Origin: Bacteroidetes bacterium GWA2_40_15 | GTDB taxonomy: Bacteria; Bacteroidota; Bacteroidia; Bacteroidales; VadinHA17 | NCBI GenBank assembly: GCA_001768195.1 | Contig: MENI01000005.1 | Span: 34,999-98,998 of the forward strand | Reading direction: 5' to 3' | DNA: 64,000 bases | Part shown: positions 63,787 through 64,000 of the stretch, in pieces | Numbering within the stretch: position 1 is the stretch's first letter | How the letters are laid out: each line of letters begins with the position of its first letter | Notes under the pieces: generated by a model | The model's input: only the letters and a program-made list of their open reading frames with translations | Databases searched by the model: none | What the model was told of the DNA's origin: nothing | Program-made: the position numbers and the translations under genes

Positions 63787-63858
63787 AGCGGGAAACGGGG
63801 GTCGAACCCGCGACCCTCAGCTTGGGAAGCTGATGCTCTACCACTGAGCTACTCCCGC
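63787..63858 (-). tRNA. tRNA-Gly (anticodon CCC)
   Basis: 72 bases on the minus strand. Acceptor GCGGGAG pairs with TTCCCGC, anticodon stem TCAGC/GCTGA has loop TTCCCAA (anticodon CCC, decoding GGG), and T-arm GCGGG/CCCGT has loop TTCGACC. CCA is not encoded. It is convergent with tRNA-Thr. Confidence 0.95.
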
Positions 63859-63942
63859 AATAATGCGTGCAAATTTATATCAAAAATATCCAGCAAACAA
63901 TAACAGGGGTAAATTACCAGGGTCAACGCATTTTAAATTTTA

Positions 63943-64000
63943 ATGAGTATCCGGCATAATGCACATAAACTCTTTGATTTTTTTATGCGAGGTGAGATTC
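63943..64000 (+). repeat. Left end of a third 195-bp-type element, cut by the window
   Basis: ATGAGTATCCGGCATAATGC, then ACATAAACTCTTTGATTTTT, aligns with the left end of copy 1 (34825 onward: ATGAGTATCAGGAATCATAC and further to TTCAATGATTTTC) but is more diverged and runs off the window. The preceding 63859-63942 shows nothing recognisable. Confidence 0.5.

Noticed and set aside
63709-63903. 64-residue plus-strand open frame over both tRNA genes
   Set aside because: It translates tRNA sequence, and its content is explained by the two tRNAs and the palindrome.
1-64000. CRISPR array, prophage or replication origin
   Set aside because: No regularly spaced repeats, cas genes, phage structural genes or dnaA-box clusters were seen.

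Overview
The window reads as a chromosomal segment of a Bacteroidota bacterium, most likely a Bacteroidia-type anaerobe or facultative anaerobe. The support is the AT-rich coding style, TATCTTTG-type -7 promoter boxes, MacB/MacA/TolC export genes beside a LytTR two-component pair, a TonB-dependent receptor, SHOCT and GDCCVxC small proteins, and Bacteroidota-style interspersed repeats. Most genes from 0 to 48 kb lie on the minus strand. The plus strand carries a decaheme cytochrome/barrel pair (48-51.6 kb) and the last block from sucD onward.

Region by region. 0-7.1 kb: small or accessory genes, a MoeB-rhodanese protein, then a strikingly eroded stretch. It holds a LarE with an internal deletion, a P-type ATPase stub, a broken CobW-like GTPase, a terpene-cyclase fragment joined to what looks like the start of ferrochelatase, and a frameshifted, truncated protoporphyrinogen oxidase. 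7.1-14.8 kb: a compact tetrapyrrole operon (hemA-hemC-hemD-hemB-hemL-hemE-hemN). 14.9-16.9 kb: an OmpR-type two-component system. 16.9-25.4 kb: one long sulfur-assimilation operon. It contains siroheme enzymes, a siroheme sulfite reductase fused to a TusA domain, a JAMM protease, TusA, a DsrE-like protein, a ThiF/HesA activating enzyme, a MetY-type PLP enzyme, a ThiS/MoaD-like carrier with a capped GG tail, and CysK. A LuxR-type regulator and tandem inverted repeats lie just upstream. This matches the protein-thiocarboxylate route to homocysteine/cysteine. 26-36 kb: TonB receptor, DsrE protein, SHOCT protein, frameshifted permease and an ABC/MacA/TolC exporter. 36-43 kb: LytTR system, then a sulfide/sulfane-sulfur block (methyltransferase, two DsrE proteins, cysteine desulfurase, SQR-like flavoprotein, ArsR-rhodanese). 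43-48 kb: repeats, a structured-RNA candidate, a kinase-deleted response regulator, an IS1595 remnant, a polyferredoxin-type membrane protein, a TauE/SafE exporter and an AraC regulator. 48-51.7 kb: a DmsE/MtrA-type decaheme cytochrome and an MtrB/PioB-type barrel, an apparent outer-membrane electron conduit. 52-64 kb: mnmE, an RND/LolA-like/porin lipid-transport-like trio with an AraC regulator, sucD, fabG, a small-RNA candidate, an M48 protease and two tRNAs.

Two interspersed repeat families stand out. One is a 195-bp element with imperfect terminal inverted repeats, present as two oppositely oriented copies that bracket about 8.2 kb, with a third copy running off the right end. The other is a longer element with strong GC-rich palindromic arms; its two copies carry complementary halves of a DUF559-type endonuclease. 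Many genes show in-frame deletions or frameshifts, so either the genome is eroding or the assembly contains indel errors; reads would decide.
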